Made by a program: the position numbers and the translations under genes
Shown here: piece after piece, positions 1 to 6,940 of the stretch
How the letters are laid out: every line of letters begins with the position of its first letter
How positions within the stretch are numbered: position 1 is the stretch's first letter
From: Chitinophagaceae bacterium
GTDB taxonomy: Bacteria > Bacteroidota > Bacteroidia > Chitinophagales > Chitinophagaceae
DNA length: 12,492 bases
Direction of reading: 5' to 3'
Assembly (NCBI GenBank): GCA_014379785.1
Contig: JACMLD010000345.1
Location: 1 to 12,492, forward strand
The notes under the pieces: generated by a model
Database searches by the model: none
What the model saw: only the letters and a program-made list of their open reading frames with translations
What the model was told of the DNA's origin: nothing

Positions 1-276
1 CACCACCACCTGGATATCAGCTTCAAGAGATTTTAGTTCATCGAGAAAGGCAGGAGCTTTGAGTTTTTCCGGTTGAAGTATACGAAGGTCTTTCTCAGCA
101 GCGAATTTCTTGACTGCGCTTTCGGTCAGTTTCATGCCGCGACCCGCGGGACGATCCGGGGCTGTGACAACACCGACTATGTTCTGATCATCCCTTAGAA
201 GGGCATCGAGTGATGCTACTGCAAATTCGGGTGTGCCCATAAAGACGATACGCAAAGGACGGGGTTCGTTTGTCAT
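1..276 (-). CDS. fmt: Methionyl-tRNA formyltransferase, N-terminal part (cut by window edge)
   Basis: Only the first 92 codons are present; the gene runs off the left edge in frame. Fmt formylates the methionine on initiator tRNA using 10-formyltetrahydrofolate, in the cytoplasm, so that translation can start. The visible part begins MTNEPRPLRIVFMGTPEFAV and shows the family opening: a first beta strand ending in GTPEFAVASL (about residues 15-24), then VVTAPDRPAGRGMKL (about 38-52), the usual signature of the N-terminal Rossmann-like formyl-transfer domain. The catalytic Asn-His-Asp region and the C-terminal tRNA-binding domain lie outside the window. The ATG at 276-274 is 5 nt after the stop of the DUF1343 gene, so the two are probably co-transcribed. 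Identity is secure from sequence; operon membership is inferred from spacing. Confidence 0.95.
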   Translation of the reverse strand, partial: MTNEPRPLRIVFMGTPEFAVASLDALLRDDQNIVGVVTAPDRPAGRGMKLTESAVKKFAAEKDLRILQPEKLKAPAFLDELKSLEADIQVVV

Positions 277-281
277 GTTGA

Positions 282-1589
282 TTATTCAAAGTCGGGATAA
301 AGCAGGTATTTTTTTCTGATGGCCTTAAATTCGGTGAGCTGCGGTTCCCAGCTTTTTTTGATATCGGTTTCTGACTTTCCTTCTTTGATCTGGTTGATCA
401 AGGTCCCATTTCCCGCGAGTTTGTTGAAAAAAGATTCATCGGCATTGCCTGACTTCGGTAAAATAAAGAAGGAGTCTTTTTTTGGAAAGAGCCGATAAGC
501 TTCGAGCAACCATTTCAGTTGAATGCGGTTATCAACCTTTGCCAGCACTTCATCCGCGGTACCGGAGAGATTCCAGCCAAAACATTTTACACCATATAGT
601 TTTGAGTTCTTTGCGCCTTCATTTGGAGCGGGTGTAAAAGAAAAAAGCTCTTTTGGAAAAGAAGGGTGGCCAAAAATCTGAAATGGCTTGCTGGTGCCAC
701 GACCTTCGCTTAAAGTGGTTCCTTCAAAAAAACAGGTAGAAGGGTAGAGGTAGATGGATTGAATCTCGGGGAGGTTAGGTGAAGGTTTAACCGGCAGCAC
801 ATATTTGGTTTTGTGCGTATAATTCTGGCATTTGATAATCTGAAAGTGAAATGGCGTATCCGCGGAATTCTGCGCTGTCTTGTAATAATCGTGACGGTCA
901 TTTGCTTTTTTTGAGAGCCATTTTTCACCGGCAAGCATCATTGCATACTCAGCGATCGTCATGCCGTACACAATCGGCACCGGTTGCATTCCAACAAACG
1001 ATTTGTATTTTTTATCCAGCACCGGTCCGTCTACATAAAATCCATTTGGGTTCGGGCGGTCGAGCAGCAGCAGGGGTTTGCCGTTTTCGAATGCCGATTC
1101 CATATATTCTTCCAGTGAGGAGATATAGGTGTAGAAGCGGATACCCACATCCTGAATATCAAAAATCATGATGTCGATGTCTTTCAAATCTTCGGGCGCA
1201 GGGCGACGTTTGGCGCCGTATAACGAAACGACGGGAATTCCAGTTTTTTTATCAACATAGTTCCCAATCTTTTCGCCCGCATCTGCGGTGCCCCGAAAAC
1301 CATGTTCCGGTCCGAAAATCAGTCTCACATTTACTCCCAGTTTCTGCAGGGTGTCTACGAGATGCTGGTTGCCTACCATAGAAGTCTGGTTGGCAAAGAC
1401 GGCGACTCTTCTTCCCTTGATCATCGGAAGATACACTTCGAGGCGCTCGGCTGCCGGCCTCACTGCAGCGGTATTGTTATTGCTTTCTGATTTGCCGGCT
1501 TTTGGCTGTGCGCATGCGAGTCCGCTGCATACCAGCAGAAAGGCAAGAACCGGGAGTTTGTGCATGAGATATGTATAATTGTATTTCAT
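282..1589 (-). CDS. Secreted DUF1343 protein, exo-beta-N-acetylmuramidase (GH171, NamZ/YbbC) family
   Basis: A 435-residue exported protein. Characterised relatives (NamZ of Bacillus subtilis and Tannerella) remove MurNAc from the non-reducing end of peptidoglycan fragments, so a role in cell-wall turnover or salvage is likely. Family motifs visible are RVAVFANQTS (61-70), FGPEHGFRG (92-100, holding the conserved Glu and His expected in the active site), DIQDVGIRFYTYISS (144-158), LLDRPNPNG (175-183), SPNLP (270-274) and EGTTLSEGRGT (289-299). The N terminus has a hydrophobic segment (about 12-26) ending in ACA-Q, which suits signal peptidase I; there is a Cys at 26, but the residues before it (GLA) make a poor lipobox. 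A second Met (codon 9, ATG at 1565) leaves a shorter, equally good signal peptide, so the start is uncertain. It is followed closely by fmt. The exact substrate of this copy is inferred from the family. Confidence 0.88.
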   Translation of the reverse strand: MKYNYTYLMHKLPVLAFLLVCSGLACAQPKAGKSESNNNTAAVRPAAERLEVYLPMIKGRRVAVFANQTSMVGNQHLVDTLQKLGVNVRLIFGPEHGFRGTADAGEKIGNYVDKKTGIPVVSLYGAKRRPAPEDLKDIDIMIFDIQDVGIRFYTYISSLEEYMESAFENGKPLLLLDRPNPNGFYVDGPVLDKKYKSFVGMQPVPIVYGMTIAEYAMMLAGEKWLSKKANDRHDYYKTAQNSADTPFHFQIIKCQNYTHKTKYVLPVKPSPNLPEIQSIYLYPSTCFFEGTTLSEGRGTSKPFQIFGHPSFPKELFSFTPAPNEGAKNSKLYGVKCFGWNLSGTADEVLAKVDNRIQLKWLLEAYRLFPKKDSFFILPKSGNADESFFNKLAGNGTLINQIKEGKSETDIKKSWEPQLTEFKAIRKKYLLYPDFE

Positions 1590-1597
1590 CTGACACC

Positions 1598-1637
1598 CAA
1601 AATTCAGGAAAAACTTTTAATGACAAATGCAAAGATT
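1598..1637 (-). promoter_or_regulatory. Candidate promoter region of the DUF1343 gene
   Basis: Read on the minus strand, two near-matches to the Bacteroidota -7 box TAnnTTTG lie before the gene: AATCTTTG (1637-1630) and GAATTTTG (1605-1598), each with one mismatch. Neither has a clear -33 element. The second ends 8 nt before the ATG at 1589, which would give a very short leader or favour the ATG at 1565. Weak evidence. Confidence 0.25.
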
Positions 1638-1642
1638 AATGG

Positions 1643-1649
1643 TACTTTG
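1643..1649 (+). promoter_or_regulatory. Candidate -7 box of the FKBP gene
   Basis: TACTTTG followed by C resembles the Bacteroidota -7 box TAnnTTTG but is one base short. It lies 19 nt before the ATG at 1669 in the 79-nt gap between two divergent genes, so position is right but the match is imperfect and no TTG -33 element was found. Confidence 0.3.
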
Positions 1650-1668
1650 CAGGCTCTAAAAAATTTTT

Positions 1669-2124
1669 ATGCAAACAGTGAAAAGCGGTGATACGGTGAA
1701 AGTTCACTATCATGGTCGCCTTACAGATGGTACAACATTCGACTCAAGTGCAGGTCGTGAACCCCTCGAATTTGAAGTGGGCAGCGGCAGTGTTATAAAA
1801 GGTTTTGATGATGGTGTGACAGGAATGAGCATCGGGGAAAAGAAAACCATCAATATACCAATGGAAGAAGCTTACGGTCCAAAAAATCCGGATATGCTGG
1901 TTGAATTTCCAAAAGCGAACTTTCCCCCGGAAATGACTCCTGAGGTTGGTATGCAATTGAATATGACGAGCAATAACGGCCAGGTGATCCCGGTTGTCAT
2001 TGCTGGAGTTAAGGAAGAAATTGTATTGCTGGATGCAAATCATCCGCTGGCAGGTGAGCCGTTGATCTTTGATCTTGAACTGGTAGAGATTGCCGGCGCA
2101 GCTCCTTTGATCATTATGCCGTAG
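1669..2124 (+). CDS. FKBP-type peptidyl-prolyl isomerase, SlyD-like
   Basis: A 151-residue cytoplasmic protein without a signal peptide. SlyD-type FKBPs speed up cis-trans isomerisation of prolyl bonds and act as folding chaperones. The FKBP half-domain is at 1-70 (VKVHYHGRLTDGTTFDSS at 10-27, GSGSVIKGFDDGVTGMSIGEKK at about 38-59, with the aromatic/acidic pocket residues of the family), followed by EEAYG (66-70). Residues about 71-127 are the inserted flap (IF) chaperone domain, and the chain returns to the FKBP fold with LDANHPLAGEPLIFDLELVEI (121-141), a segment typical of SlyD. The His/Cys-rich metal-binding tail of E. coli SlyD is absent; the protein ends in a short hydrophobic tail (APLIIMP). 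The start is the only ATG before the first strand. It stands alone, convergent with the CPBP protease gene across a palindromic repeat. Confidence 0.93.
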   Translation: MQTVKSGDTVKVHYHGRLTDGTTFDSSAGREPLEFEVGSGSVIKGFDDGVTGMSIGEKKTINIPMEEAYGPKNPDMLVEFPKANFPPEMTPEVGMQLNMTSNNGQVIPVVIAGVKEEIVLLDANHPLAGEPLIFDLELVEIAGAAPLIIMP

Positions 2125-2125
2125 T

Positions 2126-2223
2126 CTCCCCGAGCGCAGTCGAGGGGTCCCCGGCCGGTAATCTAAGTAATAGCCGGGGATTTCTCCGCCCGCATCGCTT
2201 TGCGATGGGAGTCGAAATGACGG
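2126..2223. repeat. Composite palindromic repeat between FKBP and CPBP genes
   Basis: Three adjacent inverted repeats fill the junction. Unit A (2128-2147) pairs CCCC..GA with TCGAGGGG imperfectly. Unit B is an 8-bp perfect stem TCCCCGGC (2148-2155) / GCCGGGGA (2173-2180) with a 17-nt loop. Unit C is nested: ATTT (2180-2183) with AAAT (2215-2218), CTCC (2184-2187) with GGAG (2208-2211), and CATCGC (2193-2198) with GCGATG (2202-2207) around a TTT loop. AGTCGA occurs in both A (2138-2143) and C (2210-2215). The GTCGAAATGAC-type flank resembles dispersed intergenic palindromes I recall from many bacterial genomes, including Bacteroidota; only one copy is in this window, so dispersal is inferred. 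The right part lies inside the CPBP reading frame. Confidence 0.6.
2148..2180. terminator. Possible bidirectional terminator hairpin
   Basis: The GC-rich 8-bp stem TCCCCGGC / GCCGGGGA begins 24 nt after the FKBP stop codon and spans the stop codon of the opposing CPBP gene (2165-2163). On the plus strand it is followed by TTTCTCC, only a short T-run, and on the minus strand by no T-run. It could act as a weak terminator or an mRNA 3'-end stabiliser. Confidence 0.35.
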
Positions 2224-3062
2224 TTGTATAAGAATACGAGCAAACCAACACTCAAAAGATAAAGAGCTGAGGCCACGACAGACCCTTCGAAGCCAAACTG
2301 CCCGCCTGTAAAAAAAGTATCTCCTTTCAGATCCTGTTCGAGCACACTACCCAGATTTACACCGCTCACCTGGTAACCCAAGACCGGTCCCTGGAAAAAA
2401 TTCCATCCAAAGTGAAACAGAATTCCAAACCAGAGATTTTTGGTGTAGATATAATTGATGCCCAGCAAAAGGCCGGCTAAAAAGATATTGACCACAGGAA
2501 GTACAGCGATATTCGGATTGGCTGCATGAGCCAGCGCAAACAACACAGCACTGAACACCAGCGCATACCATTTGTTGACGGAATCAAGCAGGTTGTTTAA
2601 AATATATCCGCGGAAAACAGTTTCTTCATATACCGCAACAATCAGCATCAGTCCAAGTCCAATGAATAAATCCGTTCCACTGAAATGAATATCTGTCCAC
2701 TGCAGGTGGTTCATAAAAAAAAGGATCAGACTTCCTGCGCACAGCAGAAGAACTGAAAGAGCAAAACCGGTTCCTGCATGACGCGCATTTCCCGTCCATT
2801 CAAATCCCAGGCTGGCAAAAGATTTCCTGTCGATCATCTTTCTGAATGCCCATACAACGATCATTGAAACTACCGCAAGAACAAGAAATCCGAGAGGTAC
2901 CAATCTCGCATCCGGTTCGGCTTGTCTTGTTTCTGCTGCCGGCATCAGCATCATCAGCAATGTGCCGGAGCTCAGCGTGATGAGGAAATAAAATATCACG
3001 AAGAGCAACGCTCTCAGCCAACCCTGCGCAATAGCAGGTTTTGTGTTTTTGTATGAGTCCAT
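2163..3062 (-). CDS. CPBP-family intramembrane metalloprotease (CAAX/ABI type)
   Basis: A 299-residue polytopic inner-membrane protein with about seven to eight hydrophobic segments (about 16-39, 56-73, 98-117, 131-146, 166-180, 185-203, 210-225, 260-279). All three active-site motifs of the family are intact: EETVFR (EExxxR, Glu146-Glu147-Arg151), FALAH (FxxxH, 175-179) and HFGWN (HxxxN, 217-221), so proteolytic activity is plausible. Bacterial relatives serve varied roles such as prenyl-protein-type processing or bacteriocin self-immunity; the substrate here is unknown. There is no bacteriocin-like gene nearby. The last ~18 residues (FDSHRKAMRAEKSPAIT and the stop) are encoded by a palindromic repeat and are unlikely to be ancestral. 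Divergent from pepT, with 39 nt between start codons. Confidence 0.9.
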   Translation of the reverse strand: MDSYKNTKPAIAQGWLRALLFVIFYFLITLSSGTLLMMLMPAAETRQAEPDARLVPLGFLVLAVVSMIVVWAFRKMIDRKSFASLGFEWTGNARHAGTGFALSVLLLCAGSLILFFMNHLQWTDIHFSGTDLFIGLGLMLIVAVYEETVFRGYILNNLLDSVNKWYALVFSAVLFALAHAANPNIAVLPVVNIFLAGLLLGINYIYTKNLWFGILFHFGWNFFQGPVLGYQVSGVNLGSVLEQDLKGDTFFTGGQFGFEGSVVASALYLLSVGLLVFLYNRHFDSHRKAMRAEKSPAIT

Positions 3063-3101
3063 TTCAGTTTCTTTGTAAATCGCGTCATTAAAAATACGAC
3101 T

Positions 3102-4352
3102 ATGTTTGACAATTATACATTTACTGTTGCAGAGCGCCTGATGCGATATGTGCAGATAGATACTCGAAGCGACGCGCGTTCAGAAACCTGCCCATCTACG
3201 GAAAAACAAAAAGATTTGGGAACGTTGCTGGTGGAAGAATTACTTGCTGCGGGTCTCAGCGATGCGCACCTCGATGCCAACGGTTATGTATATGCGAGTA
3301 TCCCCTCAAATGCAGATCATGATGTGCCGGTAATTTGTTTCTGCGCACATATGGATACAGCGCCGGACTGCAGTGGCACAGGAGTAAAGCCCATCCTTCA
3401 TCCAAAATATGATGGCTCCGATATCATACTACCGGACGATACATCGCAGGTAATCACAACCATTGAACATCCATATCTGCTCGAAAGAAAAGGAGATGAT
3501 ATCATTACAGCATCGGGCACCACATTACTAGGTGCCGACGATAAGGCCGGTGTGGCGATCATCATGGACCTGGTCAATTTTCTGAATCAGCACCCTGAAA
3601 TCATTCATGGCAAAATCAGCGTACTCTTTACGCCCGACGAAGAAATCGGCCGTGGAGTGGACAAAGTAGATCTCGACAAAGTGGGTGCCTTTGCTGCTTA
3701 CACACTGGACGGTGGTGAAAGAGGCTCACTTGAAGATGAAAACTTTTCCGCCAATGGGATGACGGTTACCATACACGGTGTGAGCGCGCATCCCGGCGAT
3801 GCAAAAGACAAAATGGTGAATGCCGTAAAAGTTGGCGCGGCGTTTCTGCGCGAACTGCCCGACGATGAATTTTCTCCGGAAAGTACTGATGGCCGCTATG
3901 GATTTGTGCATCCCTTGCAGATGGAAGGCACAGTTGAGAAAGCAACGATACAGTTTATTCTGCGCGACTTCCAGACCGGCCGTTTGCAGGCATATGGAGA
4001 ATGGATCGAGGAAAAAATGAAAAAAACACTTGCCAGGTTTCCCGGGGCAAGAGCTGAGATCGAGTATCGCGAACAATACAGAAACATGAAGGAAATACTG
4101 GATCAACATCCGCAGATCGCTCAGTACGCAGAAGAGGCGATTACGAGGTCAGGAATTCATGTGCGGAAAAATCCTATTCGCGGAGGTACCGATGGATCGA
4201 GGCTTTCATTCATGGGTCTTCCATGTCCAAATATCTTCACCGGTGAGATGGCGTTGCATGGAAAACATGAATACGTTTCTGTGCAGGACATGCAGAAATC
4301 CGTGGAAGTATTGGTCAATCTTTTGAAAATCTGGGAAGAAAAATCAAGGTGA
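3102..4352 (+). CDS. pepT: Peptidase T (tripeptide aminopeptidase, M20B)
   Basis: A 416-residue cytoplasmic dizinc peptidase that takes the N-terminal residue off tripeptides in the last steps of peptide breakdown. Length fits the family (about 410). Motifs seen: NGYVYASIP (60-68); CAHMDTAPDCSG (81-92) with the metal-binding His83 and Asp85; LLGADDKAG (142-150) with the bridging Asp146; FTPDEEIGRGVD (176-187) with the catalytic/metal pair Glu180-Glu181; TLDGGERG (201-208) with Asp203; SAHPGDAKDKMVNA (228-241) of the dimerisation/lid domain; and GGTDGSRLSFMGLP (361-374) followed by TGEMALHGKHE (380-390), which carries the last histidine ligand. All key residues are present. The ATG start lies 39 nt from the divergent CPBP start, and the family N terminus (VAERLMRYVQIDTRSD) fits it. 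Its stop overlaps the next gene's GTG start. Confidence 0.96.
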   Translation: MFDNYTFTVAERLMRYVQIDTRSDARSETCPSTEKQKDLGTLLVEELLAAGLSDAHLDANGYVYASIPSNADHDVPVICFCAHMDTAPDCSGTGVKPILHPKYDGSDIILPDDTSQVITTIEHPYLLERKGDDIITASGTTLLGADDKAGVAIIMDLVNFLNQHPEIIHGKISVLFTPDEEIGRGVDKVDLDKVGAFAAYTLDGGERGSLEDENFSANGMTVTIHGVSAHPGDAKDKMVNAVKVGAAFLRELPDDEFSPESTDGRYGFVHPLQMEGTVEKATIQFILRDFQTGRLQAYGEWIEEKMKKTLARFPGARAEIEYREQYRNMKEILDQHPQIAQYAEEAITRSGIHVRKNPIRGGTDGSRLSFMGLPCPNIFTGEMALHGKHEYVSVQDMQKSVEVLVNLLKIWEEKSR

Positions 4353-5473
4353 AATCTTTTATCGCGATATCTGTTTTTTGCGCACTGAATTTTTGGTGTG
4401 TGTCACAGAATCTTCTTCCAAACGGAGGGTTCGAAGATGCAAACATCTGCTCAGAGCTCTCCAAACCCTGCGCCCCGGAAAGTTGGGTCTCCACAACGCT
4501 CGACAAAGACATGTACTTTTTTTCTGCTGCATCTTATGCACAAACGGGAGCGCATTTTGCCGCTTTTGTGGTACACGATAAAAACAATTTGTCAAACAGG
4601 TCGTTTCTGCGATCAAGAATTCTCTGCGGACTCAGAAAGGGCAATAGCTATTCGATAAGTTTTTTTGTAAGATCTGCTCACGCTCTTTTTGACAGCATTG
4701 GTATTGTATTCTCTGACAAAGATTTCCTCTATCTGAATAATCCTGTACAGCAGATTACTTCCGCCGCCATCTGGCGCGACACCATACACAAAGATCCGGT
4801 TGACCCTACCCGGTGGTATCGCGTGAAGCTCAATTATACGGCGAGCGGTAACGAAACATTTATAGCACTTGGTAGTTTTAAAAAAGAGATCCTGGTAAAT
4901 GATCGTCCCGATATGAAAGGCCTCTATTATATGTTCGTCGATTCGGTAAACATGATGCCACTTGATCCTTCGGAATTAGTCTGTCCAACTGCCGACAGCG
5001 TAATGCAACAATCCTACCGCGAAAACGAAAGGCATACCGTCATGCACAGACGAATTTCTTTTTACCGGAGAAATCCGGAGGTAGAGCCTTTACCGCCAAA
5101 AACGCTCTTGATGTCGACCGATACCTTTCTGATTCCTGATATTCTTTTCAATACCGGCAGCGCCGTGCTGGGCAATGCCAGCCTGCACGTGCTCGACAGC
5201 ATTGCGCTGAAACTTTCGGATACAGGCATCGATTCAGTAATCATTGCGGGACATACGGACAGTATAGGGAAGGTGGAGGCAAATGAGAAACTGTCAGACG
5301 GCAGAGCGCGTACCGTTCTGGAATATTTGAATTTGAAGTCTGCGGGAAAAGATCACCCGATGATTACAAGAAGCTATGGCTCCAGAAGACCGCTAACCAG
5401 CAATGCAGATGCCGTAGGGCGCCGGAGAAACAGGCGGGTAGAAATTTATATCTATCGAAAGAAATCCTATTGA
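4349..5473 (+). CDS. Secreted OmpA-like peptidoglycan-binding protein with N-terminal beta-sandwich region
   Basis: A 374-residue envelope protein. It starts at GTG (4349-4351) inside the sequence GTGA that also holds the pepT stop; no ATG occurs before codon 55, and only the GTG start gives a signal peptide (hydrophobic residues 4-18, mature protein from about NLLPNGGFED). Residues about 21-205 look like a jelly-roll/carbohydrate-binding-like module (opening NGGFED, WYRVKLNYTASGNETFIALGSF near 156-177) common in Bacteroidota surface proteins; this fold is inference. After a linker comes an OmpA domain at about 263-371: ILFNTGSAVL, IIAGHTDSIG (298-307, Asp304), LSDGRARTVLEYL (315-327, Arg319) and GRRRNRRVEIYI (357-368), which includes the residues that grip diaminopimelate in peptidoglycan. 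Probably anchors a periplasmic module to the cell wall. It ends with a 7-nt overlap with the opposing small membrane-protein gene. Confidence 0.87.
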   Translation: MKSFIAISVFCALNFWCVSQNLLPNGGFEDANICSELSKPCAPESWVSTTLDKDMYFFSAASYAQTGAHFAAFVVHDKNNLSNRSFLRSRILCGLRKGNSYSISFFVRSAHALFDSIGIVFSDKDFLYLNNPVQQITSAAIWRDTIHKDPVDPTRWYRVKLNYTASGNETFIALGSFKKEILVNDRPDMKGLYYMFVDSVNMMPLDPSELVCPTADSVMQQSYRENERHTVMHRRISFYRRNPEVEPLPPKTLLMSTDTFLIPDILFNTGSAVLGNASLHVLDSIALKLSDTGIDSVIIAGHTDSIGKVEANEKLSDGRARTVLEYLNLKSAGKDHPMITRSYGSRRPLTSNADAVGRRRNRRVEIYIYRKKSY

Positions 5474-5823
5474 TTTTTTGGATTCAGGTGGATGCGGAAA
5501 TACCAATAAAGTGGAAAGGACAAAATGCCGGCGAAAAGGAAAAAAAGGGCCCAGAAAAACCGCTCGTCGTTATTTATGATGGGATTGCTAGCCAGGTGAA
5601 AAAGAAAGTAGATCAGCAACCCGATGGTACTCAGAAAAAAGCATCCCATAATCATTACAGAAGAGAGGAAATTGTTGACCATAAATCCGGGTGGTCCATT
5701 TTCGGGTCTGTGCACATTGACCGCATCGGTGAATAACCCTGCAACAGTCAGCAGATAAAGGGAAAGGAATAGCAAGGGCAGCAAGGTTATTATACCCAAT
5801 ACTATTTTGTTGGTTTTAAACAT
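5467..5823 (-). CDS. Small membrane protein of unknown function, three predicted helices
   Basis: I do not recognise this 118-residue protein. It has three strongly hydrophobic segments: 8-30 (VLGIITLLPLLFLSLYLLTV region), 52-76 (FLSSVMIMGCFFLSTIGLL region) and 88-110 (FFWALFFLFAGILSFPLYWY region), each separated by short polar loops (HRPENGPPG at 38-46, NPIINNDER at 80-88). The C terminus FRIHLNPKNQ is basic, placing it probably in the cytoplasm. The last helix with its FPLYWYFRI end resembles helices of small Bacteroidota integral membrane proteins, but no catalytic motif is visible. Coding is supported by an uninterrupted frame, membrane-protein composition and the fit between flanking genes. 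The overlapping plus-strand frame (5470-5736) is Lys/Gly-rich and lacks family features. It diverges from the SPFH gene with a 65-nt gap. Confidence 0.72.
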   Translation of the reverse strand: MFKTNKIVLGIITLLPLLFLSLYLLTVAGLFTDAVNVHRPENGPPGFMVNNFLSSVMIMGCFFLSTIGLLIYFLFHLASNPIINNDERFFWALFFLFAGILSFPLYWYFRIHLNPKNQ

Positions 5824-5888
5824 AGTGTGGATTTCATCAGCGTCTCTTATTCATTAAAACGCTTAACTTCAGCACAAATTACTTTACA

Positions 5889-6830
5889 ATGGCAGAAATA
5901 TTTTTTCAATACTGGTGGGTACTGCTGATTATACTGGTTCTGATGGCAGGGTTAAAAACCATCAACCAGGGTTATATCGGGGTGGTAACTATGTTTGGCA
6001 AGTACAGAAGGGTTTTAAAACCGGGCCTCAACCTGCTTATTCCCTTCCTGGAGCAGATAAACAAGAAAATAAGCATCCAAAACAGGTCTGTGGAACTGGA
6101 ATTCCAGGCTGTCACCGCTGATCAGGCCAATGTGTATTTCAAAAGCATGCTATTGTTTGCGGTTCAGAATGCTGATGAGGAAACCATCAAAAAGGTAGCT
6201 TTCAAGTTTCTGAGCGAGCGCGACCTGATGCAGGCACTGACGAGAACCATTGAAGGAACTATCAGGTCATTTGTGGCGACCAAACGCCAGGCCGAAATCC
6301 TGGCCCTGCGCAAGGAAATTGTTGAATATGTAAAAGATCAGATTGACCAGTTGCTTGAGCAGTGGGGTTATCACCTGCTTGATCTCCAGATAAACGATAT
6401 CACTTTTGACCAGGCGATCATAGATAGCATGAGCAAGGTGGTAAGTAGTAACAACCTCAAAGCCGCTGCCGAGAATGAAGGACAGGCTTTGCTGATCACA
6501 AAAACAAAATCAGCAGAAGCGGAAGGCAATGCCATCAAAATTGCCGCCGAAGCCGAAAGGTCCGCAGCACAACTACGCGGTCAGGGTGTGGCTCTCTTCC
6601 GCGAAGAAGTAGCCAAAGGTATGAGCCAGGCTGCAGAGCAGATGAAACAGGCAAACCTGGATACAAACGTAATCCTGTTCAGTATGTGGACCGAAGCAAT
6701 CAAAAATTTTGCTGAAGTCGGAAAAGGCAATATGATCTTCCTTGATGGCAGCAGTGATGGTATGCAGAAAACGATGCAACAGATCATGGGTCTGATGGGA
6801 ATGAAGCAACAGAACACTAATCAGCGATAA
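5889..6830 (+). CDS. SPFH/band 7 (stomatin/HIR-like) membrane scaffold protein
   Basis: A 313-residue protein with one N-terminal membrane segment (about 8-26) followed by an SPFH/prohibitin-homology domain (about 24-200): INQGYIGVVTMFGKYRRVLKPGLNLLIPFLEQ (25-56), and SVELEFQAVTADQANVYFKSMLLFAV (67-92). The conserved switch region RTIEGTIRSFVATKRQAEIL (119-138) precedes an Ala/Glu-rich coiled coil (about 187-235, AENEGQALL, KSAEAEGNAIKIAAEAERSA), and the tail is Met/Gln-rich (MQKTMQQIMGLMGMKQQ). Such proteins oligomerise into ring or cage-like membrane scaffolds that organise membrane microdomains or shield proteases. No NfeD-type protease partner gene is adjacent, so the partner is unknown. 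It sits alone as a monocistron between a divergent small membrane protein and exbB; the ATG at 5889 has no Shine-Dalgarno sequence. Confidence 0.9.
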   Translation: MAEIFFQYWWVLLIILVLMAGLKTINQGYIGVVTMFGKYRRVLKPGLNLLIPFLEQINKKISIQNRSVELEFQAVTADQANVYFKSMLLFAVQNADEETIKKVAFKFLSERDLMQALTRTIEGTIRSFVATKRQAEILALRKEIVEYVKDQIDQLLEQWGYHLLDLQINDITFDQAIIDSMSKVVSSNNLKAAAENEGQALLITKTKSAEAEGNAIKIAAEAERSAAQLRGQGVALFREEVAKGMSQAAEQMKQANLDTNVILFSMWTEAIKNFAEVGKGNMIFLDGSSDGMQKTMQQIMGLMGMKQQNTNQR

Positions 6831-6840
6831 CCTGCTGATT
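6819..6840 (+). terminator. Hairpin at the end of the SPFH gene
   Basis: AATCAGC (6819-6825) and GCTGATT (6834-6840) form a perfect 7-bp stem with an 8-nt loop that contains the TAA stop codon of the SPFH gene. The stem can extend by two pairs if one T is bulged. It is followed by TAGTTTATAA, a poor U-run, so it may be a weak terminator or a 3'-end stabiliser. Confidence 0.4.
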
Positions 6841-6867
6841 TAGTTTATAAAATGTTAAGCTATTGAC

Positions 6868-6887
6868 TTCTGCAGGCATTTGCAGAA
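6868..6887 (+). terminator. Second inverted repeat between SPFH and exbB genes
   Basis: TTCTGCA (6868-6874) and TGCAGAA (6881-6887) form a perfect 7-bp stem around the 6-nt loop GGCATT. It is followed by TAATCCGTTTATTTTC, a moderately T-rich stretch. Together with the hairpin 28 nt upstream it probably ends the SPFH transcript before the exbB promoter. It could instead be a regulator-binding palindrome. Confidence 0.35.
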
Positions 6888-6940
6888 TAATCCGTTTATT
6901 TTCACCGTTTACGAACCAGACCCTGAACAGTAATAGTCAT

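Noticed and set aside
851..1578. Open frames on the plus strand inside the DUF1343 gene
   Set aside because: They lie fully opposite a gene with clear family motifs, and their translations are low-complexity Cys/Arg-rich text without domains.
1510..1589. Lipoprotein signal in the DUF1343 protein
   Set aside because: There is a Cys at residue 26, but the preceding GLA is a poor lipobox and ACA-Q fits signal peptidase I better.
3726..4109. 127-codon open frame opposite pepT
   Set aside because: It is antisense to the conserved M20 region; composition is that of a shadow frame and there is no start context.
5470..5736. Plus-strand frame of 88 codons after the OmpA-like gene
   Set aside because: Its translation is Lys/Gly-rich with no fold signals, while the opposite strand encodes a well-formed three-helix membrane protein.
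5870..5888. TTACTTTACA just before the SPFH start as a -7 box
   Set aside because: It matches TAnnTTTG at only about six of eight positions and lies too close to the ATG.
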